Origin: Ypsolopha sequella
Lineage: Eukaryota > Arthropoda > Insecta > Lepidoptera > Ypsolophidae
Direction: 5' to 3'
DNA length: 64,000 bases
Assembly: GCA_934047225.1 (NCBI GenBank)
Contig: OW203992.1
Location: 10,777,501 to 10,841,500 of the forward strand
Of this stretch, positions 50,252-63,359 are shown one piece after another (positions within the stretch are counted from its first letter, which is position 1; each line of letters begins with the position of its first letter). The notes below the pieces were generated by a model that was not told the DNA's origin, ran no database searches, and was given only the letters and a program-made list of their open reading frames with translations. Made by a program: the position numbers and the translations under genes.

Positions 50252-50740
50252 GGTCCATCCATCCATCAACCTGGTTCGTCCATTCTGGACATACCTACGG
50301 GCCTTTCCAAGATTTCGCCACTCTTGGCACCAGTGACACCGCTGTCCGTCACCAGTCTGTTTTATATAAGGGTCGGCAAATTGAGGATGTATATGTCATG
50401 GCCATATCGTAGAATTGACCATTTCATGATCTGGTTGGCCATATCGTATTTCTGTTAAAATTGGGAGGGTCGCCTCGCTCCGCTCCGCTTCGCTCGGCTC
50501 TCCAAATATATTTACATATAAAACTAACTTGTATTTTTTACTTTTGGTGAAAGATTTTTGATTTCATACTTTACGATCTGCCCAACCAGATCATGAAATG
50601 GTCAATTCTACGATATGGTCACGACATATATACCGCTATCAATTGGTCCCAGGCATGGTTGGCCTCCTGGTTGTGGATGTCCTCTTACTCTACCCCGAGT
50701 AATTTCAGGGTTGTTTGCGAGTAAGCTTGGTGGTAGGAAA
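50252..50740 (+). repeat. Dispersed TCGTCCA repeat split by nested MITE
   Basis: Left part 50252-50390, right part 50631-50740. The broken site (GATGTATA|TACCGC) matches the intact copy near 6735. Confidence 0.75.
50391..50630. mobile_element. Nested MITE with ~48-bp inverted ends
   Basis: ATATGTCATGGCCATATCGT with ACGATATGGTCACGACATAT at the far end; the centre holds CGCTCCGCTCCGCTTCGCTC. A related piece is at 54085-54185. Confidence 0.85.
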
Positions 50741-51648
50741 CCTGAAAAAATGTATGACAATAAAACAAAATACTTGAATTTTTTCATAATTTCATTCTGC
50801 ATTCGTTACTTTGTCATCTGTTAAGAATACCTTATTAATAAAATAGCAAAATACACTGCCATTTTGTAAAAAATGCGTTTTGGTGTTTTGTAGTGTACAT
50901 TGTTGTTGCATCGTTGCTCACTGCAAATTTTGATTTAACCTGCAGTGCGTGCACGATCGTTGTAAATGACATAAATTTTGCTATCAAGTTTAAGAGGCTA
51001 CATGTTTAATTAAATTATTGTATTTTGTAAAGTCTATTTTTTATATTTTTATTTCGTTGACGCTCAAATTATTTTTATACATCGGTTTTAAGGCTATTCA
51101 TTTTCTCTTTATATAATTTGATCGCCAATCTAAGTTTCGCAAATTTGTTTATAGAATCTAGTCTGAAATGGTTTGTAAATTATTAATGAAGTCTTATATA
51201 AAGGAGGTACCCACATAAAATATATAAAAAATATGTCGACCAGAGGCTACTCAATAAATTAACGTTTTTACACGATGTAAATGTAGAACGCGACCCTTTC
51301 CCTTTGTTATGCAAATTTTTATATTGTTGTGCATAATTAGGCCCTGTGCCAATTTATTTTGGGCTTTATGACCTGTGGGCGGCAAAACATGCTAGTGTCA
51401 TTCCATTATTCAACCGATAATAAAATTTGCTGAAGTCCGTACGGTGATGTATGATACGGTTTTCGCAATTGGATTTCGAATTCTCACTCCTTTTTATTAT
51501 ACTAAGTTGCTTTCACGTGCGTATATTTGTTTAACTTTTACGTAGAGGGGGATTTTTACGGTGGCATCGGGTTTTGACAACAGAGGGATTTACATTTGCA
51601 GGGAGCCATAGATATTTTATGATCAAATTTACTTACTTTCGAGCCCCC

Positions 51649-51963
51649 TTAAGAGGCCTGCGGAGCAATCCTAGTTCGTACAAACGAAATACCAAAACCT
51701 TTTGTAAATCATAGATATTCTTAAGGTAGTGTGTATTTATTCCGATTATATTACAGAATATCTAGGTTCCTAAATATATATTAAATAAAACACTGATTTA
51801 ATCATGAAATATTAGAAAAGTAAGCTTTTATGGAAATTTTAAATTGCTTTTATGTCGTCTTAAAATCAGTGTCCTTTCAAAATGTATGTATATTTGGGAA
51901 CCTATTGTAAATGGTTTTGATATTTTGTTTGTATGTATGTAGGTTTCCTCGCAGGCCTCTTAA
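51649..51963. mobile_element. MITE with TTAA at both ends
   Basis: 315 bp, TTAAGAGGCCTGCG at left and CGCAGGCCTCTTAA at right, ~70-bp arms. TTAA edges suggest piggyBac-type cutting (inference). Confidence 0.8.
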
Positions 51964-52197
51964 CCCTCTACCTTATATGCGCCCATTTTGATATCCGTTT
52001 TTTCTGCTAACTAGTGACTGTACCTATGGGTACGAACATGTTTTTGGAAACCTCGCAATTATTGACGTAGGGTAAATATATTTACTTCTAAATAGGTAGG
52101 TACAGACAGTAACAAAAATAAAAATAACATGTGAAATTCGAAACACTTGTTCGTATTAGCAGAAGATAACGGGAAAAGGGCTATCAAAATTACATCC

Positions 52198-52522
52198 TGT
52201 GTATGTTACGGGTAATGCTAGAATAATGGGTAAAACTAGGTTTACCGGTTAACCTAGGTCTACCCAACACTGGTTGGGTAATGTTAGGTATTGAGGGGTC
52301 GCCTAGTTCCGCTCCCGAAATTACTTTTCAGACACCTAATGGTCGTTTCGCTTCGTCGAACCTATTTTTGACTCACTCAATTTTCATTTCGTATGTTAAT
52401 AATAATATAACAACCCAACCATAGGTGGGTAGACCTAGCTTTATCCGGATTAACTCCGAATTTTCGGAGCTTGGGTAATTCTAAGTTTACCCATTCTTCT
52501 AACATTATCCGTGACATACACA
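52198..52522. repeat. Inverted-repeat element
   Basis: GTGTATGTTACGGGTAATG with CATTATCCGTGACATACAC at the far end, plus GGTTAACCTAGGTCTACCCA-type arms within. Confidence 0.8.
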
Positions 52523-52782
52523 ACACAAACTTGGTGACTATATTGTTATGGTGGGTTTATCAACTTAGATAAACGATATCGGGGTTATAAATTTTACAAT
52601 GGACTCGCTTGTTGTGTAGCATTGTCAGTTCATCGGATTATTGATTAACCTAGCCTATACGGATGTTTTACTTACCTATATATACTTATGTTTCCCTGCA
52701 CGTATCCTCGGTTCTTGCGAGCAGCTAATTTACTGATAGCCTTAAAAGTCAATCAGTGTTGCTTTTTGTATGTATGTACCCT

Positions 52783-53737
52783 AGGGTGGTCCAAATTTTT
52801 GTCTTTTTTTAATTTACCACAGGCCAACCTCTACAATGTGTTCTCTGTAGCTTAAAACGATTTTTTTTTCTCAATTGTTTTTTACAATACTAAGAGGGAG
52901 CTTACTCACCTTTAAAATGTTTAATCTATATATATTAATATAATTTTTTTATAAAATACCGTTTAAGGGTTTTTTTTATTTTTTGTATATTTTATTTTAC
53001 ATAAATATAACTACTTAATTAAATAGTTTTAGGCGCTATATTTTGACTCCTCAGTGGGGTCGTCTAAAAAAGGTATTTGAAGTTAGAAAAATACTTTTAT
53101 GTCATATACCTAATAAGGTCGGGTCGAAATATAGCGCCTAAAACTATTTAATTAAGTATTTATATTTCGACCCGACCCGAATATAAAGGTATTTTCTAAC
53201 TTCAAATACCTTAACATGGCATATACTATTTATCTATTCGCCTGATGACGACCTCACTGAGGGGTCAAAATATAGCGCCTAAAACTATTTAATTAAGTAT
53301 TTATATTTATGTAAAATAAAACATAATATATTAAGCGATTTATTTTTGTTGAGAAATTTTGCATTTAACACAAAGGTAATGAAAAACAGTTGCATTTTAA
53401 AAAACACTAATGTCACTCAGCCTATTTTATTTTGACACAAGTGCTCTTATTTTGGCAAAAGGGGAATTTATTCATGTTATGTGATGTTTTGAATTTCAAA
53501 GGTGAAATTCTTTCTTGAAATGAAAATGTTTTTCATTATCTACGTTTCAAAGGCTAACTTTCTACATTTAATTAAATTTTTATATCAACTTAAAACATTG
53601 CAATGTTTGGGGATTAAAAAATTTGTAGCTGTGTGAGCAGCCCTAATGTGAAAAAAAAATCGTTTTAAGCTACAGAGAACATATTGAACGGGTGGCCTAT
53701 GGTTATTTAGAAAAAGAGAAAAATTTGGACCCCTATT
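52783..53737. mobile_element. ~955-bp foldback element
   Basis: Ends AGGGTGGTCCAAATTTTTG and AAAATTTGGACCCCT. ~90-bp arms include TCTGTAGCTTAAAACGATTT. Deeper, the block ATAGCGCCTAAAACTATTTA occurs three times (about 53020 inverted, 53133, 53272). No open frame. Confidence 0.85.
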
Positions 53738-54469
53738 TAAGTTATGCATTATTTAAATGTTCAAAATGAACGTTTTCATACAGAGTTGTAATACCTTCAG
53801 TGTATGTTAATATTTTGAAAGTTTATTTTTGTTTTATTATTCAGATGTATAATTTAGTTTCAGAATTATTTAATTTCTGATACATGTGTACGATAAAGAC
53901 TATTTAGAAGAATAAATTATTGAATACTTTACTGAATCTTTACCTTGATAGACCCTGGCTAGTTTATTGATAAAGTCATGGTATATCTGTCGTGGGTAGA
54001 TCGTGTGAAATCGAAAATCTTTTACAAAAAGTCAAAATAGGTGTCACGACGAGCAGAACGTGTAAGGTTTACATGTAAATAAGTTTGAGGCGTCGAGCGA
54101 AACGGAGCGAAGCGAAGCGAGCCCCCAAATTTTACAGACATGATATGCCCAATTCTACGATCTACCGACGACATATCGATGACTAAAATTAATTGGATAT
54201 GGGATATATATAAATACACTAAAAATAATGGCCCCCACTTTAAAATGAATATTTTGCACTATAATATTAATACTTTCACTATAAATTAAGGTTACACTAT
54301 AAGCTTTTTATAGAAAACCAGTGCAGAAGAGACCCAGGAGGGGTTAGGTTTTATGACAACCCAGAAAACGTTATAGTGCGAAACATAAATTTTGTAGTGG
54401 AAAGTATTATTTTTGATGGGCACAATATTTATTTATAGTTGTATAATGTTTTGTACCTTAGCAATTTTT

Positions 54470-54650
54470 CATATTTTTATTTACACCGTGATATGTGGGC
54501 AAATTAATGCTATTTTTGTGCCAAATTTCATGTCTTTATCTTTAACGGTGCTAAAGTTATGAGGCTGTGACATACGGACGGACGGACAACGGAGTCTGAC
54601 CATAAAGGTTCCTTTGTAACTTTTAGGTACTACGGACCCCTAAAAATTAG
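54470..54650 (+). repeat. GGCCAAGCGCGAG repeat fragment
   Basis: AAGTTATGAGGCTGTGACAT, GGACGGACGGAC and AAAGGTTCCTTTGTAACTTT as at 40100-40200. Confidence 0.8.
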
Positions 54651-54929
54651 TTTTCGCTCAAAATTCCGAAATTTCTGCAACGAAAGCTCATTTTCAAGGG
54701 GTAGTTTATTTATGTTTACTGATACTAATAGATTTACTATGTCTGCTCGATTAATCATTTCAATTGTGTTCTTACTATGCATACAATATTTTTGACTCTG
54801 TTGATCAACCTTACATTTGACGTCAAAAACTTTTAGTTTTAGGCTTACAGGAGAGGTAGCACTACGCCTAAAAAAAGTAGGAGGGTGACTTAACACGACG
54901 TAATAAAAATGCAATAATTCACATATTCA

Positions 54930-57611
54930 GTTGTTTATTATCTATACTGTACTCAAAATTGATCCGAAGATCACATCACATAGTAATTTCATAAATAACA
55001 TTACAATGTCATGTACTTTCTGTGATTGCTCGTGAATAAAAAAATGTTCACAATATTATCATTTGTTCACTGGACCGGTTTACTCGAAGTAGTCTGAACT
55101 ACCTGCCTATAGGATGCGAGCTGGAGCTCGTATGTACCACACTTACAATGTACTTGATGAGAGATAATAAATCAATTATTTATTTTATTGTTGCAGTTCA
55201 TTTTTTTTTGTCAATATATTTACAGTTTTACATTTTTTTTGTGATTTACAAATAAATTCTTGAATATTTTTAATTAGGTCATCATTATTCCATTTGGATT
55301 TATAATAACAGTACTTTATAGTTAAAATATCACAAAATGAAATATATTATGTGTAAGACACACGCAACATTGGTAATACAACAAAAAGAAACATATAAAT
55401 CCACTAGAAACGTTGGGCCTGAAGAGTCCCTCTATACAGGAAGGATACTTTCGATGTTCAATCTTTCATAACGGCAATTTTATACCATAATTATTATTAT
55501 CACACTAATTAAATATAAAAGTAATCCATTGTCTTACAATAAATGCGTCAGATCATAAAATTTTGGTTATAAAAATTAAAGGCAACAAATAATCGTGAAA
55601 CGATAAATTTCAACAAAAATAAAAAGACAACATATTTAATATTTATGAGTCATATAGTGCCGTATCCATAAAAGTGTATCGTCCACATGCCGAGTTCACT
55701 CTGCCGGCTCCGGCACGGGGCACAGCTTAATGATATTATAACAAACAACGTAAACAAACGCAACCAACCGACCTACTGAGTTTGACTCCATCTCTCTCCC
55801 TATCTCCTTTTATCGATATGGCATTCCACTTACGATACGACAGTTAATATATCATAACACACTTACAATTAATCACTTCTTTAATTCCGACGCTAGGAAT
55901 TATTTTATAATATATACCTAAAAATATAATCACGGCACAAGTATCCCTCCGACTAAGTTACTAACGTAGTGTCACCTTATCAGGATTTAGAATCAAATAT
56001 GTATTATGTATCTTAAATATTTCATTATTAATATATCATTATCAAAATATCCACTAAATGGGAGGAATAAATCAAATTATTAATATTTTATTCTAATATT
56101 AATCGCATGACTGATCAACAAAAAAGGATATGGACTAGGAATAATATTAGGCATTTGGCTTCCATGGCCTTGGGCCGAGTCGATCGTGTGCCGCGGGGTA
56201 GCGGGGGGCGTGTCTCCTCCGAGGGTGTTTACAGACAACGGGTTAGCTCTACAGTGAGTCAGACATTACTGGCTCGGAGGATAGACTCCATCGCTAGCGA
56301 CGCGTCACGCCGAGCGGCGCGGCCCGCCTCTATCTCATATCACGTCTACATACATACGAGAATAAACTTGATCAAAACGTTAATACTGTTTGTGTCAAAA
56401 ACAATATAGTAAGTTCAATATTCCGGTTAACACCGAGAGGACTCGATCGTCTTTGTGCTCCGATAAACGAGAAATCGGTCGGTAAAAGAATGATTATCTA
56501 GCAAAATCTATCAGGAATAAAAGCCGACATTCTATCCTAGAATTTAAATAGCTTGGAAGTATGCCTTCTTCGTTTCAATATTGTCCGATAACTTTCATTG
56601 TATTTTGAATTTTCTGTCTCTATCACTCTACGAGTGTGAGGTGTGATCTATGCTAAGTGTAAGAGGGCGAGGGGGGAGCGTGCGACGAGAGGGGAAGTGG
56701 GGGGCGCCGGCGGGGCGGGCCCTGCGCCGGCGCAAGTACGTGTCGAGGAGAAAGCGGATACTCTATTGGTGTTTCATTACTGGTTCACTTAAATCTACAC
56801 TAGTGTAAAACTTGTTATCTAGAAAAACATAATTTTATAATACATAATAAAAATGTAACATAAATCTCACAAAAATGCTCACAATTAGGACAAGGTGATG
56901 CAACTTTCGACACCGTTAGAGTAGCGAGTGTCGCCCCCTGGTGGCCAGAGAAGATCGCAGGCAGGGGGCGACGCCCCACCCGCAAATAAACATCGCTTAT
57001 ATACAACATAGTTTTGCGTGCGACGCCACTAAAGCTGACGCATCGATCTTTACAGGAACTCATATAGTTTCTTAAAAAAAAATATAATATTAATAAAACA
57101 TTTGAAACCTCACTAACTACGTTTTGACGATCTCGATAACATTATTCGAACGGCTCCGGCGCGGCGGCGCCTCGAAATCTATTCATATCACAATCGCATG
57201 ACCGTGCCTGAGAGAATCATATCCCGCTACTTATGTACACACTCCTTCCTTTCCGAAGACTAAACGCTTACGCGGGGGGCGGCGGCAGCTTACCGTGACG
57301 TCACGAGACGGCTGTCGTCGTCCCGAACACTAACCGATATTTACTAAGATATCACCACCTCCGCGAGGCGCGGGAGGGCACTGCGATCCGGCCGAAGCTG
57401 CCTTTCCCGAGTGTGCTAGAGGCGCGATCGATATGGATAACGCGGGGCGCGGGCAACGCGGTTTGTATAGGAGGGGGGAGGGAAACTGCACGAGCGTGTC
57501 ACGTGTAGCAGTCTTGCAATCGCCACTTTAGAAGTTACAAAATGAGAATAGGAGGCGAGGTTTTCGTGCAGTTTCCACCCCTTGGGTGCGGGGTTTGGGT
57601 GGGGGGATGAG
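54930..57611 (-). promoter_or_regulatory. Probable long 3' UTR of the CCCH gene
   Basis: About 2.7 kb after the stop has none of the palindromes or SINE/MITE pieces that fill the rest of the window, and it has GC-rich blocks (56160-56760, 57120-57420). A minus-strand AATAAA lies at 54934-54939, with others near 55177. Calling it 3' UTR is inference from this contrast. Confidence 0.4.
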
Positions 57612-57742
57612 TTATGGGGGCCGTATGGCGGGCGGCAGTTGCACGGGGATGTGGTAGTAGCGGCAGGCGGCGCGGCGGCACGTGCCCGCGGCGGCGTCAC
57701 GGCACACCACCACGCGGCACCCCGCCACCTGCAGCCCGCACC
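57612..57742 (-). CDS. CCCH protein terminal exon with second zinc finger
   Basis: 131 bp, acceptor TGTTGCAG. It encodes GCGLQVAGCRVVVCRDAAAG, then TCRRAACRYYHIPVQLPP and stop TAA. The exon is very GC-rich. An open frame on the opposite strand here is only its shadow. Confidence 0.85.
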
Positions 57743-60700
57743 CTGCAACATTACAACTTCACTCTTAGCATATATACTTCTTATATTTACTGCCTTCAAT
57801 ATGTGGAAAAGAAGAAAGACATGCAAAATGTATGTTTAACTGTGTAAGGCTTAGAGACTGATCAAGAAATGGCGCTATAAGAGACATGTTAAAGTATAGA
57901 CAGGTATCAAAGAAAAGGGTCCCAGAGATCTGTACCGCTAAACCTGAGTAAATATATTGATAGAGTACTGAATCTTGGTAAAACGCTCTGATTCAAACTC
58001 ACGCACACAGATGCGTGGTCTACACGCCGTCTAAGCGAAGTTCAAATACAAATCTCGGCGTGGCGTCGTGTAGAGCACGCATCTGCGTGTGTGAGTTCGA
58101 ATCTAAGCGTTTGTACTAAGATTTACTCTTGTAAACATAAAGAGCTTGGTAAAAAGTTTTCTTTTTTAAATGGTCACCTTAAGTTTGTCGACCATATACA
58201 ATTTTTACTGATTAAGTCATGTTATGAGATTTTTTATGAGAGCGTGTATTTTTCAAAGGAAAATTATATTTTATTGGACCCTACCTAAAACTAAATCCTG
58301 GATACAAGTGTCCTTCTAGAACTTCATGTAGGCAGTTATGCATGTACATACAGCAAAAAAGATAAGTAACCAGGCCCAGGACCTCAATTCCGGGCTTGAG
58401 CCAAATATAACGACCACGGAGATAAATCTCTGTGTGGAGATTTTATCTCTATACATAAAGAGCAGTCGAAATATCTCGCTGATTTGCGACCAAAATTCTA
58501 TGAATGGAAATCGTTAGAATAGCATTAGTTTTGTTTTCGAAGGAGATAAGCTGTTTCTCGCCTGATATTTACACCATGAAGATATTATATTATAAGATAT
58601 AAGATATTTCCATACCACCGGAATTGGGCCCCAGCGCAAACATTTTGATCCTAAGACCCACAGGAGAGTGATTGATGATATAAATAATACTTAATAAATA
58701 GTGCATGTGTGTGCGTATTGACCAAGTATTTCACATCTCATCTATCGCTCACCTCAGTGGCATGCATAGAACTTTTTTCCGGAAAAGCAATCAGAAGGTC
58801 AAGTTTGACAATAAAAAAAATATGAAACAATTTAAATAACACTTTGAAAAAAGAAAGTTTCTATGACGCCAGAGTAGGCACTGCCTACCCTAGAGTGAAC
58901 ATTTTCATACAAACTTTTTTTTTTCATAATGTTATTTAAATTTTTTCATATTTTTTTATTGTCAAACTTGACCTTCTGATTGCTTTTCCGGAAAAAAGTT
59001 CTATGCACGCCACTGGCTCATCTGTGGGTCTTAGGATCAAAGTGTTTGCACTGGACCTGGTTACGTATCTCCTGTGCTGTCTGTACCTTTCTTGGACTGG
59101 ATAATTGTTATGATGTAGATAATCTAGATAGTCTATTGTCATATTAAACATTTCATTGGGTATAAATCAGAACATCTAAAAGAAAACAACAATGTTATGA
59201 AAAGTTTAGTAAATACAATTCTAAATTTTCTAAAAACTCTACTAAGTTTCTAAAAAGTTTTTCTACAAATAATCACAAAATATAATTAACTTTACAAAAA
59301 AACATGCATAAGATATGAACATACTTATAGAGTGACTAGAACTAGTGTACAAAACTATATAATATTATATTAACTGGGATAATACATAAAGGAAAATGGG
59401 CAATCGATTCAGAGTTACTAGGTAAATGTTCCTATTTATCGATTCTTTGTCAATGTTTTGAATCGTTCATTGAAATTGTTAATTGATACCGGAACTATTA
59501 GGTCATTTACCACATTTAATGGGCTAAAAAGTATGCTGTTTTATCGGTATATTTACCTTCACGAATATGAACAAATCTGCAGGTCCGACGGTTACATCCA
59601 TGCCGATTAAAATCTTGGCACACCGGGAGGGTGTCCAGTAACTGTAAACATATAAAAAATATATTAGGATTGCTGCTTTTAGTACCACAAAACACTAACA
59701 CACAGTTGCTTCCACAATGCTTCAACAAATCTGTTTTCTGAAAAAAAGTTACAAAATAAAGTATCACACAGAGGCAAAATCTCGAACACATTTTATCACA
59801 AAATGGCAATTGCGTTCATCACTAGGTGCACGGTTTTGTTTTATACAAAAATAGTGAACTTTATTGTTATATCGTGATACATTCTCATAAAATTAAATAT
59901 GGGCCGAGTGGTACTTTCATTTTAATTTCATTTCACATCACACGTACCAACACATTAGAGTTAAGACTTAGAGTTGTGTGAGAGTATGTAGAGCAACTGC
60001 ATGAGAGTGGTGTATTTTTTGTACTAAAATCTAAAGTATTTCACAAACTATCGAAGAAAGAATATTCTGTTAAAAAAAACAAAACTCACGGCTTACAAAA
60101 TCCACAAAACTATCTTACTTTTGTTAAGGGGCTACACTTTCCATAGTTTGCGAAATCATGGTTAATAGTGTTAATGCTAAAATCTAGATCAGATCATCAA
60201 TTCAGGTCATTCATACTTCTGAAAAATTCTATCCTCAATGCACAGCTATCTGGAAATAAATCGCTAACATAGTTTTTGTAATATCAAAGAGCTTTAGATT
60301 AAGAAAGAAAAGAAAATGAAGTTAACAAACAACCTATTTTTAACCGGCGTATATTTTCCATAAAGAAGCCAATATAAATGCGTGTGTAGTTTCTCAGGTA
60401 CTAAGTGAAATAAATATAAGACAGGACACACGGAAGGCAAAATTGCTCAAAATAAATTCTTGTTGCTGCTTCAATATTACAAGAACTTTACAAGATTCGT
60501 TGCACAATATGATTGGACGTTCCAAGCATTCTTTCAAAAAACGCGGTAGATAATAATCATTGTGTGTCACCTTTATATTGTAAAATCTGTTGGTACAAAA
60601 ATCAACCTAACAGCGTTAATATTACGGCCCACAGCTCGAGTTACACACGCGAACAAGTTCCATAACCGTCAGAATTGTGTTAAGTACGCTCAGTATGCAC

Positions 60701-63353
60701 ATAGTAGGAATGAAATATAATATCTAAATGGCATGCAGAACGCTTGAAGTAGAATCATTATTGCGCAGCCAATCTTATTTAAGCGTGACTATAATTTACA
60801 AAAAGCTTAAAGCATGATGCTAGACAACTTTTACCAGGGCTAGGGCTCTCTAGGAGGTTCTGTAGCGTCCAAAGTGTACCCAAGAATACCGACTGTTGCT
60901 AGAAAGCTTAAAGAGGCTGTGTGGGAGTTACGACATTGTGTCTGCGTCGGCGTGACGTGGCAGCCGGCGGGACCCTGGCTCAAAGAAACCGGGGCTCTCA
61001 TGCTAAACGGTAAGGTAGCCATGTTACATGTAAATAGACAAATCAAATTATACCTTTTAGCTTACATGACAGTTCTGGACGTGACATGTTAGTGGTAGTA
61101 CAAACTGCAACATAATGACCATTAGAGTGCTGTTACTGTACGACAAACAAAATAAAACCAAGTATAAGTATTATTACATCTACGGTGAACATTTGAAATA
61201 AGCTCAGGTCTCAACGAGTCATAAGCAGGATTCAAGGCGCAATGGCAAAGCGCTTACAAAGCATTATTAAGGCAAACCTTGAAGTGACTTATGGCCGTTT
61301 TAAATCCGGACCAGTTGTTGCAACCAACAATGTTTTTGCAGGTCACTTCGAGATTCCGACTTTCACCGACGTCATCTCAACTACCAACTACACACACTGT
61401 TTAATTATATGAAGCGTGTATATTAAATTAAAATGTTTAAATAATGTAAATAATAAAAACCCCCTTGTAAGCAGTTGATAGTTGATATTGGAAGGAGGTG
61501 AAACTTAATAATGTATCGCCAACAAGTTGACAAATGCTTTATAAACAAGCAAGACTAGATGCCAAATGATAATATAAAAATGAAGTGGTTGCAAAGTGAA
61601 ATTTGGAAGCGTCAACTTATTGGCACAATTTACACGGGCATTAAATTGTAAAATTAAAGTCCGTCCATACTGAAACTGCCAAGTGCAACAAAAAATGTTT
61701 CAAGTTATTTCGAAAAGCGTTTTAGAATCAGTAAATAATTAGTACTACATGCGATTATGAGAATTGGAGGCGTTTCAGTAGAGGCGGCAAATACAGGAAA
61801 ATTCACTTATACAGAGGACATTATAGTAAGCTGTTTATATCTTACCGGGAATAAGCAATGCAATACTTGAAGAGTGACTTCTTCCACATTCGAAAGCGAG
61901 AATTCACTATACAAAAACTAAAAATCATTATCGGGTAGTTGTAGCATCAACTGTTGATTACAGTATAATATCTTGATACAAATACAGCACAATGACTAAA
62001 TGATGAGGGTAGGTGATACACATGAACGTTGGGTAAGCAGATGCCATCAGTTTACTGACAATCGTATGATAAGATTCATAGCATTGTCCTCGCATCTAGA
62101 GATCGAGCGTCAGTTTCCAAAACAGCAGCATATTTTTTTTACAATAAATACAGAAGCATCAAGAAAGTTTCAATGATACAAAAGTACGTGACCTACATTT
62201 GCCTGGTAGTAGAGGAAGATAGCAGAACGCATATCGATACCCAAAGAGTTCGGATTAAAAGGTTAGAGTAATTTTCTTCGGTGCGTTGCGATGTTCGACG
62301 TAAGCTCTGATCACCAAGCGATCCTTGGACCGTCCCGTGTTTAGCTTGCGTTGGCCGCGTTATTTCGCTTTTTTAAGCGCTTAGTCTACGACTTGTGGTT
62401 TTAAAAAAGCGTACGTAACTAAAAAAGAAGCAGAAACGCTTTACACGTAAGCGGCGTGAAGAAAGCAAGCGTAACTGAAACTTTATGTTAATGATGTTTG
62501 CTGGACGTTGTGTATAGAGTTACCAGATCAAATAACGTGAATTCCTGACAAAATCCCTGATTATTCAATCAATTTCCTGACATTTTACGTAAAGGCTAAT
62601 GCGAAGACAGCGCGATTTTTAACGGTTTACGTTACAAACATAATGTAACTCAATAAATATAACTATTTTAAGTATATATTCGTTCTCTTAAAAATTCCGG
62701 ACAAATCCTAGTTTTTCCTGATTTCCTGACAGAGGGCCAAAATTCCTGACATGTCAGGAAAATTCCTGTCATCTGGTAACCCTAGTTGTGTAGCTTCTAT
62801 GGTACAGGTGCGGTGCTCTTTATGCCTGCTCTTATGTCTGGTTTCGTTGGCTCCTTTTACGTTTGGCTCCTTGTTTGCACACAACAGAGGTGCAGGCATA
62901 AAGAATGAAAGGGTAGAACTCAAAACAAAGCCTACTCGTTTGACCTCTACTCAAGCAGGTGTATGGCGCTAGGTTGTCTGTAGGCTGTAGCGCGTTGAAG
63001 CGGTAACGATTGAGTTAATAGTTTAGTTTGGCGGTGCTGTGTTCGCATGATAGGTCTAGCAGCTGGGGAGACGCACTGCAACATCGGTCGCTCCAGTGAG
63101 TCGAGTGGCGGTTACTTGTGCTGAATCGAATCGAAATAGCGGGTAAGTTGCATCAGCAAGATCGCTGTCCCAGTGGAATCGTCATCGATTTCTCGCTAAG
63201 AGAGCTGAATGCTGCTGCACGTGATTCCGTGATATCGAGACGAGACAGGGGTGCGGGGGTGCACAGGGCCGGAGCTAGGCGGTGGGCACGCGGCACACGT
63301 TACCTGTCCGCGGTCGTCGGTGTATACCACGTAAGGCGCGTTGGGCGGGCAGC
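57612..63353 (-). CDS. Tandem CCCH zinc-finger protein, last three coding exons (partial)
   Basis: Exons 63304-63353, 59557-59641 and 57612-57742 (all minus) join in phase. The join reads PNAPYVVYTDDRGQ-LLDTLPVC across the first junction, then two fingers of spacing C-x7-C-x4-C-x3-H: VCQDFNRHGCNRRTCRFVH and VCRDAAAGTCRRAACRYYHI, separated by 16 residues, ending in PVQLPPAIRPP and TAA at 57612-57614. Such fingers bind RNA. The spacing and inter-finger distance resemble muscleblind (MBNL) finger pairs, and the first finger resembles the second finger of ZC3H10; I cannot decide between them. The 5' exons lie right of the window. Finger identity is firm, gene name open. Confidence 0.82.
57982..58113. 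repeat. Palindrome with tRNA-like right half
   Basis: AACGCTCTGATTCAAACTCA pairs with TGTGAGTTCGAATCTAAGCG. GAGTTCGAATC resembles a pol III B box. It lies in the CCCH gene intron. Confidence 0.65.
58360..59075. repeat. Outer inverted-repeat element split by hAT MITE
   Basis: Arms GTAACCAGG (58367) and TTTTGATCCTAAGACCCACA (58643-58662) recur inverted at CTGTGGGTCTTAGGATCAAA (59022-59041) and CCTGGTTACG (59056). It lies in the 3' intron of the CCCH gene. Confidence 0.6.
58755..59015. mobile_element. Palindromic hAT-type MITE
   Basis: 261 bp with ~100-bp arms starting CAGTGGCATGCATAGAAC and ending in its complement. Flanking octamers GCTCACCT (58747-58754) and GCTCATCT (59016-59023) match at 7 of 8. 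It sits inside a larger inverted repeat (58360-59075). Confidence 0.85.
59557..59641 (-). CDS. CCCH protein exon with first zinc finger
   Basis: 85 bp, acceptor GTTTACAG, donor GTAAAT. It encodes LLDTLPVCQDFNRHGC then NRRTCRFVHIRE, a complete C-x7-C-x4-C-x3-H finger. Confidence 0.88.
59842..62514. other. Intron of CCCH gene, no recognised feature
   Basis: AT-rich unique-looking sequence between finger exon and upstream exon. The open frames at 60840-61092 on both strands have no family signature. Confidence 0.45.
62515..62784. mobile_element. Inverted-repeat element (TACCAGAT ends)
   Basis: TAGAGTTACCAGAT and ATCTGGTAACCCTA about 270 bp apart, with repeated TTCCTGAC words inside. Confidence 0.65.
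63304..63353 (-). CDS. CCCH protein exon (upstream of fingers)
   Basis: A 50-bp candidate exon between acceptor GGGGCAG and donor GTAACG. It reads CPPNAPYVVYTDDRGQ and keeps frame with the next exon 3.7 kb away. It is short and has a GC-rich acceptor, but the joined reading is sensible; there is no other evidence. Confidence 0.6.
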
Positions 63354-63359
63354 CTGCCC

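Noticed and set aside
56107..56409. A 100-residue open frame
   Set aside because: It lies in the probable CCCH 3' UTR on the opposite strand; an arginine-rich reading in a GC-rich patch without homology.
57582..57847. Gly/Arg-rich open frames on the plus strand
   Set aside because: They are antisense shadows of the GC-rich CCCH terminal exon.
60840..61092. A small gene with frames on both strands
   Set aside because: No family signature, no splice support, and overlapping frames on both strands argue against coding.
62708..62972. Small open frames of about 70 aa
   Set aside because: They overlap the TACCAGAT inverted-repeat element and show no recognisable domain.
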